NCBI GenBank assembly: GCA_020725805.1
Contig: DYEF01000065.1
Coordinates: 1-40,348, forward strand
DNA length: 40,348 nucleotides
DNA from: Bdellovibrio sp.
GTDB lineage: Bacteria; Myxococcota; SpSt-1050
Reading direction: 5' to 3'
The notes below the pieces were generated by a model, which worked only from the letters and a program-made list of their open reading frames with translations, ran no database searches and was not told the origin of the DNA. The first letter of the stretch is position 1, and every line of letters starts with the position of its first letter. The position numbers and the translations under genes were made by a program. Positions 1 to 8,680 of the stretch are shown here, piece after piece.

Positions 1-117
1 GGGGACGGATTATCTGAAGTACTTAAAATCATTATGAAAAGGATAAAGCAGATGCTTAGTAAAGAGAAAAAAGTGAATAAAAACCAGCTAAGATTTAGTT
101 TTGCGGAGGATGTATGA
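1..117 (+). CDS. C-terminal tail of an unidentified protein (partial)
   Basis: An open frame enters from the left edge and stops with TGA at 115-117, giving 38 residues. The tail is lysine-rich, with a helical-looking segment around residues 5-25, and ends in SFAEDV. It is too short to assign to a family. It lies on the same strand as the aminotransferase that follows, but a TTGACA promoter element sits between them, so the two need not share a transcript. The absence of any stop from base 1 and the sensible composition support a real gene end, though an open frame of this length could arise by chance. Confidence 0.4.
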   Translation, partial: GDGLSEVLKIIMKRIKQMLSKEKKVNKNQLRFSFAEDV

Positions 118-154
118 AAAATTTTGGGGTATTTCCAGAAGCAAAATTATTTAC

Positions 155-182
155 TTGACAAATAGATTATATAAATAATTAT
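155..182 (+). promoter_or_regulatory. Promoter candidate for the aminotransferase gene
   Basis: A perfect TTGACA lies at 155-160. AATTAT at 177-182 (4 of 6 matches to TATAAT) follows after 16 bp. The predicted start is near 189, about 12 bases before the ATG at 201. The GTGGGG at 191-196 is only a weak ribosome binding site, so the leader would be very short. Confidence 0.5.
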
Positions 183-200
183 GAACCGCAGTGGGGTACT

Positions 201-1316
201 ATGCATTTATCACCATTTAAGCTTGAAAGATTCTTTGCCAAATATGAATTTAAGGCACCGTATCTGCTCTGTACTTCCGACTGTGAGTCTCTCTCGTTCG
301 AGGAACTGATAAACCTCGATAAATCATACTATGAAAGAATAAAAAAATTCAGTCTCGGCTATGTTAATACAGACGGACAGGAGGAACTTAAAAAAGAGAT
401 TGCAGGACTATATACCTCAATAGGTCCTGAAAATATAATTGTAACCAACGGAGCCGAGGAAGCAATTTATCTCTTTATGAATGTTGCACTCAACAAAGGT
501 GACCACATAATCGTTCAGTACCCCTTCTACCAGTCCCTCGGGGAAATCGCCAAACACCTCGGAGCAAATATATCTTTCTGGGAGATTGAAAAGAGAGACA
601 GATGGGAACTGAATATCAGCTATCTCAGGGAAAATATCAGGGACGAGACGGAAGTTATCGTTATGAATATGCCTCATAACCCCACAGGCTATATAACAGA
701 TAAAAAAATCTTCAGTGAAATTACCGATATTGCAAGAGAGAGAAATATTCTGCTGATAAATGACGAAGTATACAGAGGGCTTGAGTTTAATTCGGAGGAC
801 AGACTGCCGAATATCTGCGACAGCTACGATAACGGGGTTTCTATCGGCGGACTTTCGAAGGCTTACGGACTTGCCGGTCTGAGAATCGGCTGGATTGCCT
901 CACAAAACAAAAACATAATTAACGAAATAAACCACTACAAGGACTTTACCACGATATGCAACAGCGGGATAAGTGAACTTCTGGCAATATTTGCACTCAG
1001 ACACAGAGATTATCTGCTCAGAAGAAGCCTCGGCATTATAAACGAAAACATAAAAATCCTGAACGACTTTTTTACAAGATTTTCCGGTATTTTCGGTTAC
1101 TTTCAGCCGAAAGGCGGCACTGTTGCATTTCCTGAACTAAAGACCGGGCAGGACATCGAGGAATTCTGCATAGACCTTGTAAACAAAACAGGCGTCCTTC
1201 TGCTGCCGGGCAATTATTATGATTATGACAACAGACACTTCAGAATAGGATTCGGCAGGAGAAATATGCCCGAGGCCCTTAATGTATTTGAAAACTATAT
1301 AAAAACAATTATCTGA
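201..1316 (+). CDS. Class I/II PLP-dependent aminotransferase
   Basis: A fold-type I PLP enzyme of 371 aa, expected to act in the cytoplasm moving an amino group between an amino acid and a 2-oxo acid. The order of motifs is complete: NGAEEAI near 83-89 (cofactor phosphate region), NPTG at 160-163, NDEVY at 187-191 and GLSKAYGLAGLRIGW, whose Lys220 should form the Schiff base. Arg348 in HFRIGFGR fits the conserved arginine that binds the substrate carboxylate. The substrate cannot be read from sequence; it resembles the aspartate aminotransferase and VioD-like branch used in amino acid or secondary metabolism. A TTGACA promoter element lies just upstream. The next gene starts 47 bases after the stop on the same strand. 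Confidence 0.9.
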   Translation: MHLSPFKLERFFAKYEFKAPYLLCTSDCESLSFEELINLDKSYYERIKKFSLGYVNTDGQEELKKEIAGLYTSIGPENIIVTNGAEEAIYLFMNVALNKGDHIIVQYPFYQSLGEIAKHLGANISFWEIEKRDRWELNISYLRENIRDETEVIVMNMPHNPTGYITDKKIFSEITDIARERNILLINDEVYRGLEFNSEDRLPNICDSYDNGVSIGGLSKAYGLAGLRIGWIASQNKNIINEINHYKDFTTICNSGISELLAIFALRHRDYLLRRSLGIINENIKILNDFFTRFSGIFGYFQPKGGTVAFPELKTGQDIEEFCIDLVNKTGVLLLPGNYYDYDNRHFRIGFGRRNMPEALNVFENYIKTII

Positions 1317-1363
1317 AACCTTTTTCAGGAAAATATCATCATAATTCTGTCAGGAGGTGCGCT

Positions 1364-1558
1364 ATGAAGTGCAATGTAGGTGGTACAGACAGAATTCTGA
1401 GAGTAATAATAGGGCTAATAATTATCGCTCTTGGCATATATTTTGAAAGCTTTCTGGGATTCATAGGATTAATACCGGTTCTGACTGCTGTTTTCAGGAT
1501 ATGCCCGCTATATATTCCTCTCAGGTTTTCGACCTGTGATACTAATACAAAGGATTAA
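1364..1558 (+). CDS. DUF2892 (YgaP-like transmembrane) protein
   Basis: A 64-aa membrane protein opening with the family signature MKCNVGGTDRILR. Two hydrophobic segments follow (about 12-27 and 30-43), then the typical CPLY motif and a late cysteine. This matches the DUF2892 inner-membrane family, which is also found fused to rhodanese domains in YgaP. The molecular role of the stand-alone form is unknown. A strong ribosome binding site, AGGAGG at 1352-1357, fixes the ATG. Its stop codon (1556-1558) directly abuts the stop of smpB on the other strand, with no base between them. Confidence 0.85.
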   Translation: MKCNVGGTDRILRVIIGLIIIALGIYFESFLGFIGLIPVLTAVFRICPLYIPLRFSTCDTNTKD

Positions 1559-2011
1559 TTATCTGCGAGGTTTGAGAATCCTCTCAAGCCTCCTCTTTTC
1601 CTCTTTTGCCCTTATTCTGTCTCTCTTGTCTTCCTTCTGCCTTCCTCTTCCGACACCGATTTCTATTTTGGCAATACCCTCCTTAAAATATATCTGAATA
1701 GGCACAACAGTAAATCCCTTAAGAGTAATCTTTCCTTCTATCCTCTCAATTTCATGCTTTTTGAGAAGCAGCTTACGTTTTCTGTTCGGTTTATGGTTCA
1801 GAAAGGAAGCCGCCTTGTAATCCGCTATATGGGAATTTACCAGAAATGCCTCACCATTTTCAATCTTTACATATGCCTCCTTTATCGAAGCAGTACCGTT
1901 TCTGAGTGACTTGACCTCGGAGCCCATCAGCACCATTCCGGCCTCATACTTCTCGACAATCTCATAATCTCTGAAGGCATCCGGATTTTTACAGACTACT
2001 TTTACTGACAT
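1559..2011 (-). CDS. smpB: SsrA-binding protein SmpB
   Basis: A 150-aa protein with all hallmarks of SmpB, the partner of tmRNA in rescuing stalled ribosomes. It has an OB-fold core with GSEVKSLR at 31-38, KEAYVKI, and the NHKP...RKRKLLL segment, then a very basic C-terminal tail from about residue 120 (RIRAKEEKRR) that in known SmpB enters the mRNA channel. It is the last gene of the long minus-strand operon and overlaps the end of panC by 10 bases, so translation is probably coupled; its own ribosome binding site is weak. No tmRNA gene was recognised in this window. Confidence 0.97.
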   Translation of the reverse strand: MSVKVVCKNPDAFRDYEIVEKYEAGMVLMGSEVKSLRNGTASIKEAYVKIENGEAFLVNSHIADYKAASFLNHKPNRKRKLLLKKHEIERIEGKITLKGFTVVPIQIYFKEGIAKIEIGVGRGRQKEDKRDRIRAKEEKRRLERILKPRR

Positions 2012-2859
2012 CGTGCCTTGAGTAACCTGTTGTCTATCAGACGGGTCTTTCCTACAAATACCGCTGCGGCAAGTACCATATCCTGCGAAAAATCACTGAC
2101 CGGTTTGAGATTTGAGGCATTCAGTATATCTACGTACTGAACCCTGATACCCCTGAATTTTTTAAGATAATCCCTGACGAAGCGGGTAATCATTGAAGGG
2201 CTCGAGAATTTCCCTTTTCTGTAAAGACCTGAGGCAATATAGAGACTATCTGCAAAACGGGCAGATATACCCCTCTCCTCTTTTGAGAGATATGAATTTC
2301 TGGATGACATTGCCAGACCATCTTCTTCCCTGACAGTCTCTGCACCAATAATCCTGACGGGCATATTCAGGTCTTCCGTCATTTTTCTGATGAGAAGATA
2401 CTGCTGATAATCCTTCTTCCCGAAAACTGCCGTATCCGGCATCACTATATTGAAAAGTTTGGCAACTACAGTGGCAACACCTCTGAAATGTCCCGGTCTG
2501 AATCTGCCGCACAGGGGTTTGGATATTTCAGTTACCTCGATATAGGTCTGGTATTCGGAAGGATATATACTATCAGAATCAGGCATAAAAACGATATCAG
2601 TACCCCGCTTTCTGAGTTTACTGAGGTCCCCCTTTATATCCCGGGGATACCTTGAAAGGTCCTCCTTTGGTCCGAACTGGGTAGGATTCACAAAAATGCT
2701 CACTACAACTATATCACCATATTCCCTTGCAATATCCACAAGCCTCAGATGTCCCTCGTGAAGATAACCCATAGTCGGCACAAATGAGATTGAACGGCCC
2801 TTCTTTTTGAGACTTAGAGCGGTCTTCTGCATACTGCTGACGCTTTTTATGATTTGCAT
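2002..2859 (-). CDS. panC: Pantoate--beta-alanine ligase
   Basis: Joins pantoate and beta-alanine at the expense of ATP (to AMP), the last step of pantothenate synthesis ahead of coenzyme A. The protein has 285 aa, the normal length. Motifs are complete: PTMGYLHEGH at 28-37 (HIGH-type nucleotide motif), FVNPTQF near 56-62, GRFRPGHFRGV at 118-128, FGKKDYQQ at 146-153, and the KMSKS-like MSSRN at 184-188. GAGGTAA upstream of the ATG is a reasonable ribosome binding site. A deoxynucleoside kinase gene ends 5 bases before it and smpB overlaps its end. panB, panD and panE are not seen here. Confidence 0.97.
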   Translation of the reverse strand: MQIIKSVSSMQKTALSLKKKGRSISFVPTMGYLHEGHLRLVDIAREYGDIVVVSIFVNPTQFGPKEDLSRYPRDIKGDLSKLRKRGTDIVFMPDSDSIYPSEYQTYIEVTEISKPLCGRFRPGHFRGVATVVAKLFNIVMPDTAVFGKKDYQQYLLIRKMTEDLNMPVRIIGAETVREEDGLAMSSRNSYLSKEERGISARFADSLYIASGLYRKGKFSSPSMITRFVRDYLKKFRGIRVQYVDILNASNLKPVSDFSQDMVLAAAVFVGKTRLIDNRLLKARCQ

Positions 2860-2864
2860 ATAGA

Positions 2865-3503
2865 TTACCTCGCGGAAGGGATAAAATCCTGCCTGCCGCC
2901 CTTCATCTGTCTGATATTTTCAACAAGTTTTTCATAATCCTCAGGGTATTTTACAAAATCAATCTCCGATGTATGCACTACAAGGAGCGGTGAATTCTCC
3001 CACCTGTAGAAAAATTCATTATAGGCCTTAATAAGTCTTTCAAGGTATCCTATCGAAATATCCTTTTCGTATGGCCTGTTACGTTTTTTAATGCGGCTGA
3101 TAAGGACATCGATTCTCGCATTGAGATATATTACAAGGTCAAATTTTACAGGCTCCCTTATTACCAGATCCCAGATCTTTTCGTAGAGCACAAGTTCGGG
3201 GTCAGTAAGATTGATATATGCAAAAATTCTGTCCTTTTCATATATGAAATCAGATATTGTAACCTTGTGAAAAAGGTCCTGCTGCTTGAACTGTTCAACC
3301 AGTCTGTATCTCTCAAACAGAAAGTGAATCTGCGTCTGAAAGGCATATCTCTGAGGCTGTTTGTAGAATTTCTCGAGAAAAGGATTCTCCTCATGAGGTT
3401 CGAGTATAAGCCGCCCGTCAAAGGTCCTGCTAAGCATCTTTGCAAGTTCTGTCTTGCCAACTCCGATTGGTCCTTCAATTGCGATGTTCATCTGCTTAAT
3501 CAT
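2865..3503 (-). CDS. Deoxynucleoside kinase (dNK/dGK-dAK family)
   Basis: A 212-aa P-loop kinase that should phosphorylate deoxynucleosides for nucleotide salvage. GPIGVGKT at 11-18 is the Walker A motif. Glu35 (in EPHEENPF) fits the sugar-binding and catalytic acid. DFIYEKDRIFA at 85-95 is the family's D(R/E)x-type motif, and RIKKRNRPYEKDI is the lid region with arginines. Which base it prefers cannot be read. ATG at 3503 is chosen because AGGA lies 8 bases upstream; an internal ATG four codons later is possible. It sits directly before panC, an association also seen in some other bacteria. Confidence 0.92.
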   Translation of the reverse strand: MIKQMNIAIEGPIGVGKTELAKMLSRTFDGRLILEPHEENPFLEKFYKQPQRYAFQTQIHFLFERYRLVEQFKQQDLFHKVTISDFIYEKDRIFAYINLTDPELVLYEKIWDLVIREPVKFDLVIYLNARIDVLISRIKKRNRPYEKDISIGYLERLIKAYNEFFYRWENSPLLVVHTSEIDFVKYPEDYEKLVENIRQMKGGRQDFIPSAR

Positions 3504-3547
3504 AACTCAAATCCTAATTACAAAATTTACTTTTGTCTATGAAAATA

Positions 3548-5017
3548 TTATTTAATTTTTTCAATATAAGGCTTCTTTATTCCCTTATCCAGAAAGTTCT
3601 TCAGTTTATTCCTGCTGACGATATTATCATATAAATCCTTTTCATCTACTCCTTCACTGATAAGTTTTTCTGCAAGCTTCTTTTCGTTTTCTATTATCTT
3701 TTCCAGTATAGAAGCAGAAATAACACCTTCATATTTTACCCCGTTGATATAGACAGTGGGCAGAACCCTGATTCCGAGTTCACTCCCCTTCTCCTTATCA
3801 TTCTCCGTATACTTCTGAATCTTCTCCGAATCCTTCATCTGTCTGAGCTGCTCTGTATCTATACCGAGTGCTGAGGCAATTTCAAAAATCCTCTCTTCAT
3901 CTGCAAAATCAGGCTCTTCCATTATCTTATCGAATAGAACCCAGAACTTCTTCTGAACAAGGGCGGATGCGAGCAATTTTGCCACATTATCTGAACGTTT
4001 GTGAGATGAGAGCGGATAGTGTTTGACAAAAAGCCTTACCTCCTTCTCGTACTTTTTTACAACTGTATTTAATGCCGTATAGAAACGTTTGGTATACGGA
4101 CACTCATAATCGGCAAAAAGGACGATTGTAACAGGCGCATACCGTGGGCCCTTAAGAGGCACGAATCTCAGGTCCTCTTCATATATATTATCAGATTTCT
4201 TCTGAGCAGCATCAGGGTTGTCAGTCCTGTCCTTTATCTTTAGGCTGTATGCAACATCCTTTCCGTTTTTAACAAGTTCATTATATACATCACCCTTTTT
4301 GATTCCGGCCCTAAGAAGGGTTCCGGCCTTTTTAAGGTGAGTTTCAATAATACCCGAAATCTCTTCCTTTGTACCGAACTTATCAAACCTTACTCCGTTT
4401 ACAAAGAAGACCGGGGGGACATTGACGCCGAAATTCACACCAAGATTCATATCGCCGAGTGCCGGCAGTTTTGCGAGGTCACCCTCACCATATTTTTCGA
4501 ATACAAGTTTTGAGTCTATGCCGTTTTTTTCTGCAAAATCAAGCGCCGTTGGTTTGTCAATTGTTTTGCTGTTTACAACAAACTGAATAAACTCGTTCTT
4601 CTTGCCGCCATTTATGGAAAGTATAAACAGGTTCGAAAGCGGGATTGCGAGTTCGTTCTTATAGACAGGGAAAGAATAGAGATAGAGCGAAATATCGTTG
4701 TTCTGCAAAATGATATCCCTGAAAATCCTTACTGCCTCAAGCGTTTTTTCATCGCTGAAATCCGCAAAGAGGATAATTCTGACGATTGCATCACCAGAAC
4801 CCAATATAAGACGGGAAGATTCGGGATAGATCCTGTATACAGTATCCGGTGGCTCAACAGTTACTACAATATTTGTATTGGAAGGATTTCGGAGACTCTC
4901 TTTCGGGGTATCTCCTGAACCCTTCCCGACCCTGTCTGTACCTGTAATAAAAAAACCGATGTAGGCAAAAACCGATACCAGTACCAGTATACTAACAATA
5001 ACCCATTTCCTTTTCAT
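3548..5017 (-). CDS. Membrane-anchored tandem thioredoxin-fold (DsbA-like) protein with one cysteine
   Basis: A 489-aa protein with an N-terminal membrane anchor or signal (about 5-24), a polar linker, and two DsbA/DSBA-thioredoxin-type domains (about 75-230 and 285-440). The second carries VLFADYECPYTKRF, so the usual CPYC site is CPYT with a lone Cys306; its cis-proline loop is VLPT at 418-421. The first domain has DFSDEKT at the active-site position, with no cysteine, and a PPVFFVNG loop near 201. Cys306 is the only cysteine in the protein, so it cannot cycle an internal disulfide; a monothiol, chaperone or scaffold role is an inference. GAGGG gives a good ribosome binding site. The gene starts 2 bases after the kinase stop. 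Confidence 0.85.
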   Translation of the reverse strand: MKRKWVIVSILVLVSVFAYIGFFITGTDRVGKGSGDTPKESLRNPSNTNIVVTVEPPDTVYRIYPESSRLILGSGDAIVRIILFADFSDEKTLEAVRIFRDIILQNNDISLYLYSFPVYKNELAIPLSNLFILSINGGKKNEFIQFVVNSKTIDKPTALDFAEKNGIDSKLVFEKYGEGDLAKLPALGDMNLGVNFGVNVPPVFFVNGVRFDKFGTKEEISGIIETHLKKAGTLLRAGIKKGDVYNELVKNGKDVAYSLKIKDRTDNPDAAQKKSDNIYEEDLRFVPLKGPRYAPVTIVLFADYECPYTKRFYTALNTVVKKYEKEVRLFVKHYPLSSHKRSDNVAKLLASALVQKKFWVLFDKIMEEPDFADEERIFEIASALGIDTEQLRQMKDSEKIQKYTENDKEKGSELGIRVLPTVYINGVKYEGVISASILEKIIENEKKLAEKLISEGVDEKDLYDNIVSRNKLKNFLDKGIKKPYIEKIK

Positions 5018-5019
5018 AA

Positions 5020-6963
5020 TTATTCCCTCTTTTCGAATATGACAATTTCCGTCTGATATAAAAGATATACAAGCCTGTTGATAATCTCATCTGATGTCAT
5101 TCTGTATTTCTTGTAGATTGCATTAAGACTCGTATTATTGAGGTCATAGGTAATTTTCAGTTCCTCAGGAGTAAGTCTGAAATTTTCAGGATTAATCACC
5201 CTTTCCTTTGCAAAAGTTATCTTACCTGAAACAAGCGGGGTAAGTGTCTTCTCTACGATCGAATAATTCATCTTGTTCCTTACGGCCTCGGATATGAGCG
5301 CAAACGCACCCATACCCATCGGATTTGAAATGTTCTTGCTGACCGAATGGGCATAAAACTCATATATTCCTTCTTCCCAGTTAAACAGTTCGAAATATCT
5401 CATACGCATCTGCTCGGTGAGCAGTTTTATCAGGTCTGCCGGTTTTATATAACCCTTTTCAATAAGGATATTCCCGATTTTCTGCTTCTTCTTCTCCTGT
5501 TCCTTAAGTGAGAGATTAAGACTCGCCCTCGTAATGATATTTCTGCTGACAAGGATCTCCCCGAAGAGTTCATCTTTCTTGCTGGTATCAATATGCTCGG
5601 GGAATCCGTCTCTCAGATAAACAGCCTTTTCGATATCATTATTCTTCAAAAGAAGTTTCCCTGTAACCTTTGCAGAGGCAAATCTGTAGAAGAGTTTTGT
5701 AACCGGCACTTCCTTCAAATAACCCTGATACTGCGGGCTTGTAGAAAACATACCCGTCTTATCTTCAGGTCCCGACTGAAATGCATCGAGAAGCTCCGGA
5801 TACTGGTCAAGAGGTTTGAAAGTCTTATTATCCGTGGAGGCAAAGGTACCCGGCGGCAGATTATATATTTTGATTATGTTTATCAGGGCATCGACAGCAA
5901 AAGGACCTATAACCTTACCCTGTCTGTCCTTGAGGAAAAATTTCAGTTCCTTTACCCTGCTTCTGGACTCCTTCTTCTTCGGACCTGCAGAATTTATATA
6001 TGCAGATGATTTCTGGGATATGTTATGAACCTGTTCAAGCAGAGTCTCATCCGTCGGGAAGAGAGAGCGCATAAACGAAGAGAGAATATTTACATTGGTC
6101 GAAAGCCTGTTCTCTATCATATACTGCATAATTGCCGAAGAGAACTCAAGCGCCGACTGATACCTCTCATCAGGGTTCTTTTTCAGTGCTTTTAAGAGTA
6201 TATCCGTCAGCCCCGGGCCCATATATTTAATCAGTTCATTTCTGTCTCTCGGTTTAGCCTCCCTCATCTCCTTGAGTGCCTCAAACTCATTCTCGATATT
6301 AAAATACATCTTCTGTGAAAAAATCTCATACAGCACAAGTCCGGCCACATAGACATCTGTACGGTGGTCGAGCGTCTTCCCCTCAACCTGTTCCGGGGAC
6401 ATATATCCTATCTTTCCCTTGATATATCCGGCCCTCGTTACATTTTTCTGCATTGCTGCCTTGGCAATACCGAAATCACCTATCTTTACCTCACCATCGA
6501 GTGAGATAAGAATATTTGACGGAGAAAGGTCACGGTGAATTACCTTCAGTTCGTGATTATCCGGCCCTTTTACATTATGAATATAGTCAAGTCCCTCGAG
6601 CAGTTCGAGCATTATATGGAGGCCTATATCTTCCGGTATTCTGATACCCGCACCTACACAGTACTCGATTATCGTCAGCAGGTCTTTCCCGTGGACATAT
6701 TCCATACAGATATAATACTCCTCATCCACCTGACCCACATCGAGAATCTGTATGATATTCGGGTGCATCAGACAGGACATCAGTCTGGCCTCATCGAGAA
6801 ACATAGTAATATAATGCTTGTCCTCTACAAGTTCAGGATTAATCTTCTTGATGACTACCAGAAACTGGGGGGTTCTGAGCGGCGTTGCAAGAAATATTTC
6901 GGCCATACCGCCCTTTCCTATCTTCTTTATCAGAGTATAATTTCCAAAAAGTACCGGTTTCAT
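5020..6963 (-). CDS. Hanks-type Ser/Thr protein kinase with GYF_2-like and DUF4388/PATAN-like regions
   Basis: A 647-aa cytoplasmic protein kinase. Residues 8-280 are the kinase domain: GKGGMAEIF glycine loop at 16-24, Lys39 in VVIKK, Glu58 in helix C, HRDLSPSN with Asp145, DFG at 163-165 and the SPE form of the APE motif at 189-191. All key residues are present, so it should be active. Residues about 340-395 look like a GYF_2/DUF4339 module (FFLKDRQGKVIGPF). Residues about 413-540 resemble the DUF4388/PATAN family plus an MshEN-like helical repeat (LFGEILVSRNIITRASL, IGNILIEKGYI). No transmembrane helix was seen. Such fusions are common in Myxococcota. It starts 3 bases after the M20 peptidase stop, behind a GGGTGAG site. 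Confidence 0.92.
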   Translation of the reverse strand: MKPVLFGNYTLIKKIGKGGMAEIFLATPLRTPQFLVVIKKINPELVEDKHYITMFLDEARLMSCLMHPNIIQILDVGQVDEEYYICMEYVHGKDLLTIIEYCVGAGIRIPEDIGLHIMLELLEGLDYIHNVKGPDNHELKVIHRDLSPSNILISLDGEVKIGDFGIAKAAMQKNVTRAGYIKGKIGYMSPEQVEGKTLDHRTDVYVAGLVLYEIFSQKMYFNIENEFEALKEMREAKPRDRNELIKYMGPGLTDILLKALKKNPDERYQSALEFSSAIMQYMIENRLSTNVNILSSFMRSLFPTDETLLEQVHNISQKSSAYINSAGPKKKESRSRVKELKFFLKDRQGKVIGPFAVDALINIIKIYNLPPGTFASTDNKTFKPLDQYPELLDAFQSGPEDKTGMFSTSPQYQGYLKEVPVTKLFYRFASAKVTGKLLLKNNDIEKAVYLRDGFPEHIDTSKKDELFGEILVSRNIITRASLNLSLKEQEKKKQKIGNILIEKGYIKPADLIKLLTEQMRMRYFELFNWEEGIYEFYAHSVSKNISNPMGMGAFALISEAVRNKMNYSIVEKTLTPLVSGKITFAKERVINPENFRLTPEELKITYDLNNTSLNAIYKKYRMTSDEIINRLVYLLYQTEIVIFEKRE

Positions 6964-6966
6964 AAC

Positions 6967-8286
6967 TCACCCGCAATATTCCTTTACAAGTTGCTTAAGT
7001 AAATTCTTACCCCAGATGAGTGAATCTGCAGGTACCCTCTCATTTTCAGAATGAATAAGCTGGGTATATGAAAAATCACCATCAAGCTTCAGCGGTGTAA
7101 AGCCATAAACAGTAATTTTCCTCCTGCTGAAGTATTTTGCATCCGTAAATCCCGGAGACATATAAGGGGTAACTACTGCGCTCTTATCTTCATTCTCTAC
7201 AACCCTCTTTATCACATCGAATAACTCTGTTCTGCTTTCGAACTGAACCGGGTCACCATAGGATTCGACCTCGATCGTGACATCGTCACCTACGACCTCA
7301 CGTACCTCGTCAACGGCCTCTTCGAGGGAGATACCCGGCAGATATCTCAAATCAACCTTAAGATATGCAGTCCTTGGAATGACATTTACCTTATCACCGC
7401 CACTAAAGACGGCCGGAGATGCTGTATTTCTCAGAAGTGCCCTGAAATATTTCTTCTGGTTGACATTTCTGATGAGATTATCGGTCACTATTTCATTGGT
7501 CAGATTATAGAGCAGAAGCCTTAAAAACTTGCCTTTTATTCCCGCAAGATCACCTATGGTCTTTAAAAATACCGAAGCATCATTTGTAATATGAAGCGGA
7601 AGCGGAATATTCGAAAGCCTCCACGCAGCAAGTCCAAGTCTCCCAAGTGCATTTCGGAAAACAGGCATCGAACCGTGGCCGGAATCTCCTTCTGCAGTAA
7701 TTTTAAGCCAGGCAAATCCCTTCTCTGAAGTCATAACAGGATATAATCTCCTGCCGCCTATATTCATCGAGAATCCGCCAACCTCTCCGAGACCGAATTC
7801 GGCATCGATTAGTTCCGGATGTTTTTCAACGAGATATCTGGCTCCGGCCTGTGAGCCCTCCTCCTCATCGCAGGTAATTGCAAGAATGATATCCCTTTTG
7901 GGGCTGAACCCCTCTGCCTTAAGTTCCTTCAGGACGACCATCGACATTGCAATAAAATGTTTCATATCGAGTGCGCCTCTCCCCCAGACGGCACCTTCCT
8001 GAACAGCTCCCGAAAACGGAGGAAACTTCCAGCCTCTTTCGTCAGCAGGAACCGTATCTATATGTCCTGTGAGAAGAAAAGGAGTCCTTCCGGTTCCCTT
8101 TATACGGGCCACAAGATTCGCTCTTTTCGGAGATGACTCTATAATCTTAGGTTCAATACCAAAAGAACTCAGATATCTCGCACAATACTGAACGGCTTCC
8201 ATCTCATTGCCGGGCGGATTGGACGTATTAATTTTGATAAGATCCGACAGAAGACCTACAACCTCTTCCTGACTGTAATCAGACAA
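6967..8286 (-). CDS. M20-family metallopeptidase (DapE/ArgE/carboxypeptidase-like)
   Basis: A 439-aa two-zinc amidohydrolase expected to cleave an acylated amino acid or dipeptide in the cytoplasm. Metal and catalytic motifs are complete: TGHIDTVP (His75, Asp77), GRGALDMK (Asp107 bridging), DEEEG at 140-144 (Glu141 catalytic, Glu142 metal), GEVGG (Glu168) and a late His412 in IHSENER. SGHGS (His204) marks the dimerisation domain. The exact substrate is not clear. The start is a TTG at 8284-8286, preceded at six bases by GGAGG, and no better start lies upstream. It heads the six-gene operon down to smpB. Confidence 0.9.
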   Translation of the reverse strand: MSDYSQEEVVGLLSDLIKINTSNPPGNEMEAVQYCARYLSSFGIEPKIIESSPKRANLVARIKGTGRTPFLLTGHIDTVPADERGWKFPPFSGAVQEGAVWGRGALDMKHFIAMSMVVLKELKAEGFSPKRDIILAITCDEEEGSQAGARYLVEKHPELIDAEFGLGEVGGFSMNIGGRRLYPVMTSEKGFAWLKITAEGDSGHGSMPVFRNALGRLGLAAWRLSNIPLPLHITNDASVFLKTIGDLAGIKGKFLRLLLYNLTNEIVTDNLIRNVNQKKYFRALLRNTASPAVFSGGDKVNVIPRTAYLKVDLRYLPGISLEEAVDEVREVVGDDVTIEVESYGDPVQFESRTELFDVIKRVVENEDKSAVVTPYMSPGFTDAKYFSRRKITVYGFTPLKLDGDFSYTQLIHSENERVPADSLIWGKNLLKQLVKEYCG

Positions 8287-8680
8287 ATTCCACCTCCCTG
8301 CTGAAACAGGAGATAATTATATAATTAAGTTTTTCAAAATAGTAAAACAGAAAATCAAGTAAATTTCGTATTACAATTAAGACCCAAAACCATTGAACAT
8401 AAGGCATCCCCTGTTTGTATAACTGGCACCTGACCCATAACCGGCAAAAATTAAGCAATAATATCAATATGTTACAGAGCTTATTGACAGATTCAGACCA
8501 GATCTTAAGCTGCAAACCTGAGCAGAAAAACAGAATATGAAAATGAATAAAAAGCGGATGATTCCTTCTTATAGTGCACTATCCACAACTTCACATTCCA
8601 AAGTTCATCAGACCCACATACGGCTTTTCAGAAACCGGTACGGTATACCGGTTAATATATCCTTATTGCTCAAAGTTTAT
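8287..8680. other. Intergenic region between the M20 operon and the dnaK end
   Basis: These 394 bases hold the upstream region of the M20 operon and the terminator-like hairpin after dnaK (8633-8653). The palindromic AT-rich stretch AATTATATAATT at 8315-8326 includes a TATAAT on the minus strand (8321 to 8316) about 30 bases before the TTG start. No good -35 box stands 16-18 bp upstream of it, so the promoter is only tentative. Short open frames in this stretch show no recognisable composition or ribosome binding sites. No RNA gene was recognised. Confidence 0.5.
8633..8653 (-). terminator. Hairpin downstream of dnaK, possible terminator
   Basis: A perfect 8-bp stem (AACCGGTA / TACCGGTT) with a 5-base loop lies 28 bases beyond the dnaK stop on the minus strand. 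It is followed only by TTTCTG rather than a long T run, so termination would be weak or factor-assisted. Confidence 0.45.

Noticed and set aside
114-158. A 14-codon open frame with GGAGG at 105-109 and an ATGA overlap with the upstream gene tail
   Set aside because: Too short to support as a gene. The promoter TTGACA overlaps its end, and no family resemblance is visible.
1522-1536. Hairpin CAGGT/ACCTG at the end of the DUF2892 gene as a terminator for smpB
   Set aside because: The stem is only five bp, it lies inside coding sequence, and no T run follows on the minus strand.
8279-8515. A 78-codon minus-strand open frame overlapping the M20 peptidase start
   Set aside because: It has no ribosome binding site and odd composition rich in Cys, Trp and Leu, and it covers the peptidase promoter and GGAGG site.
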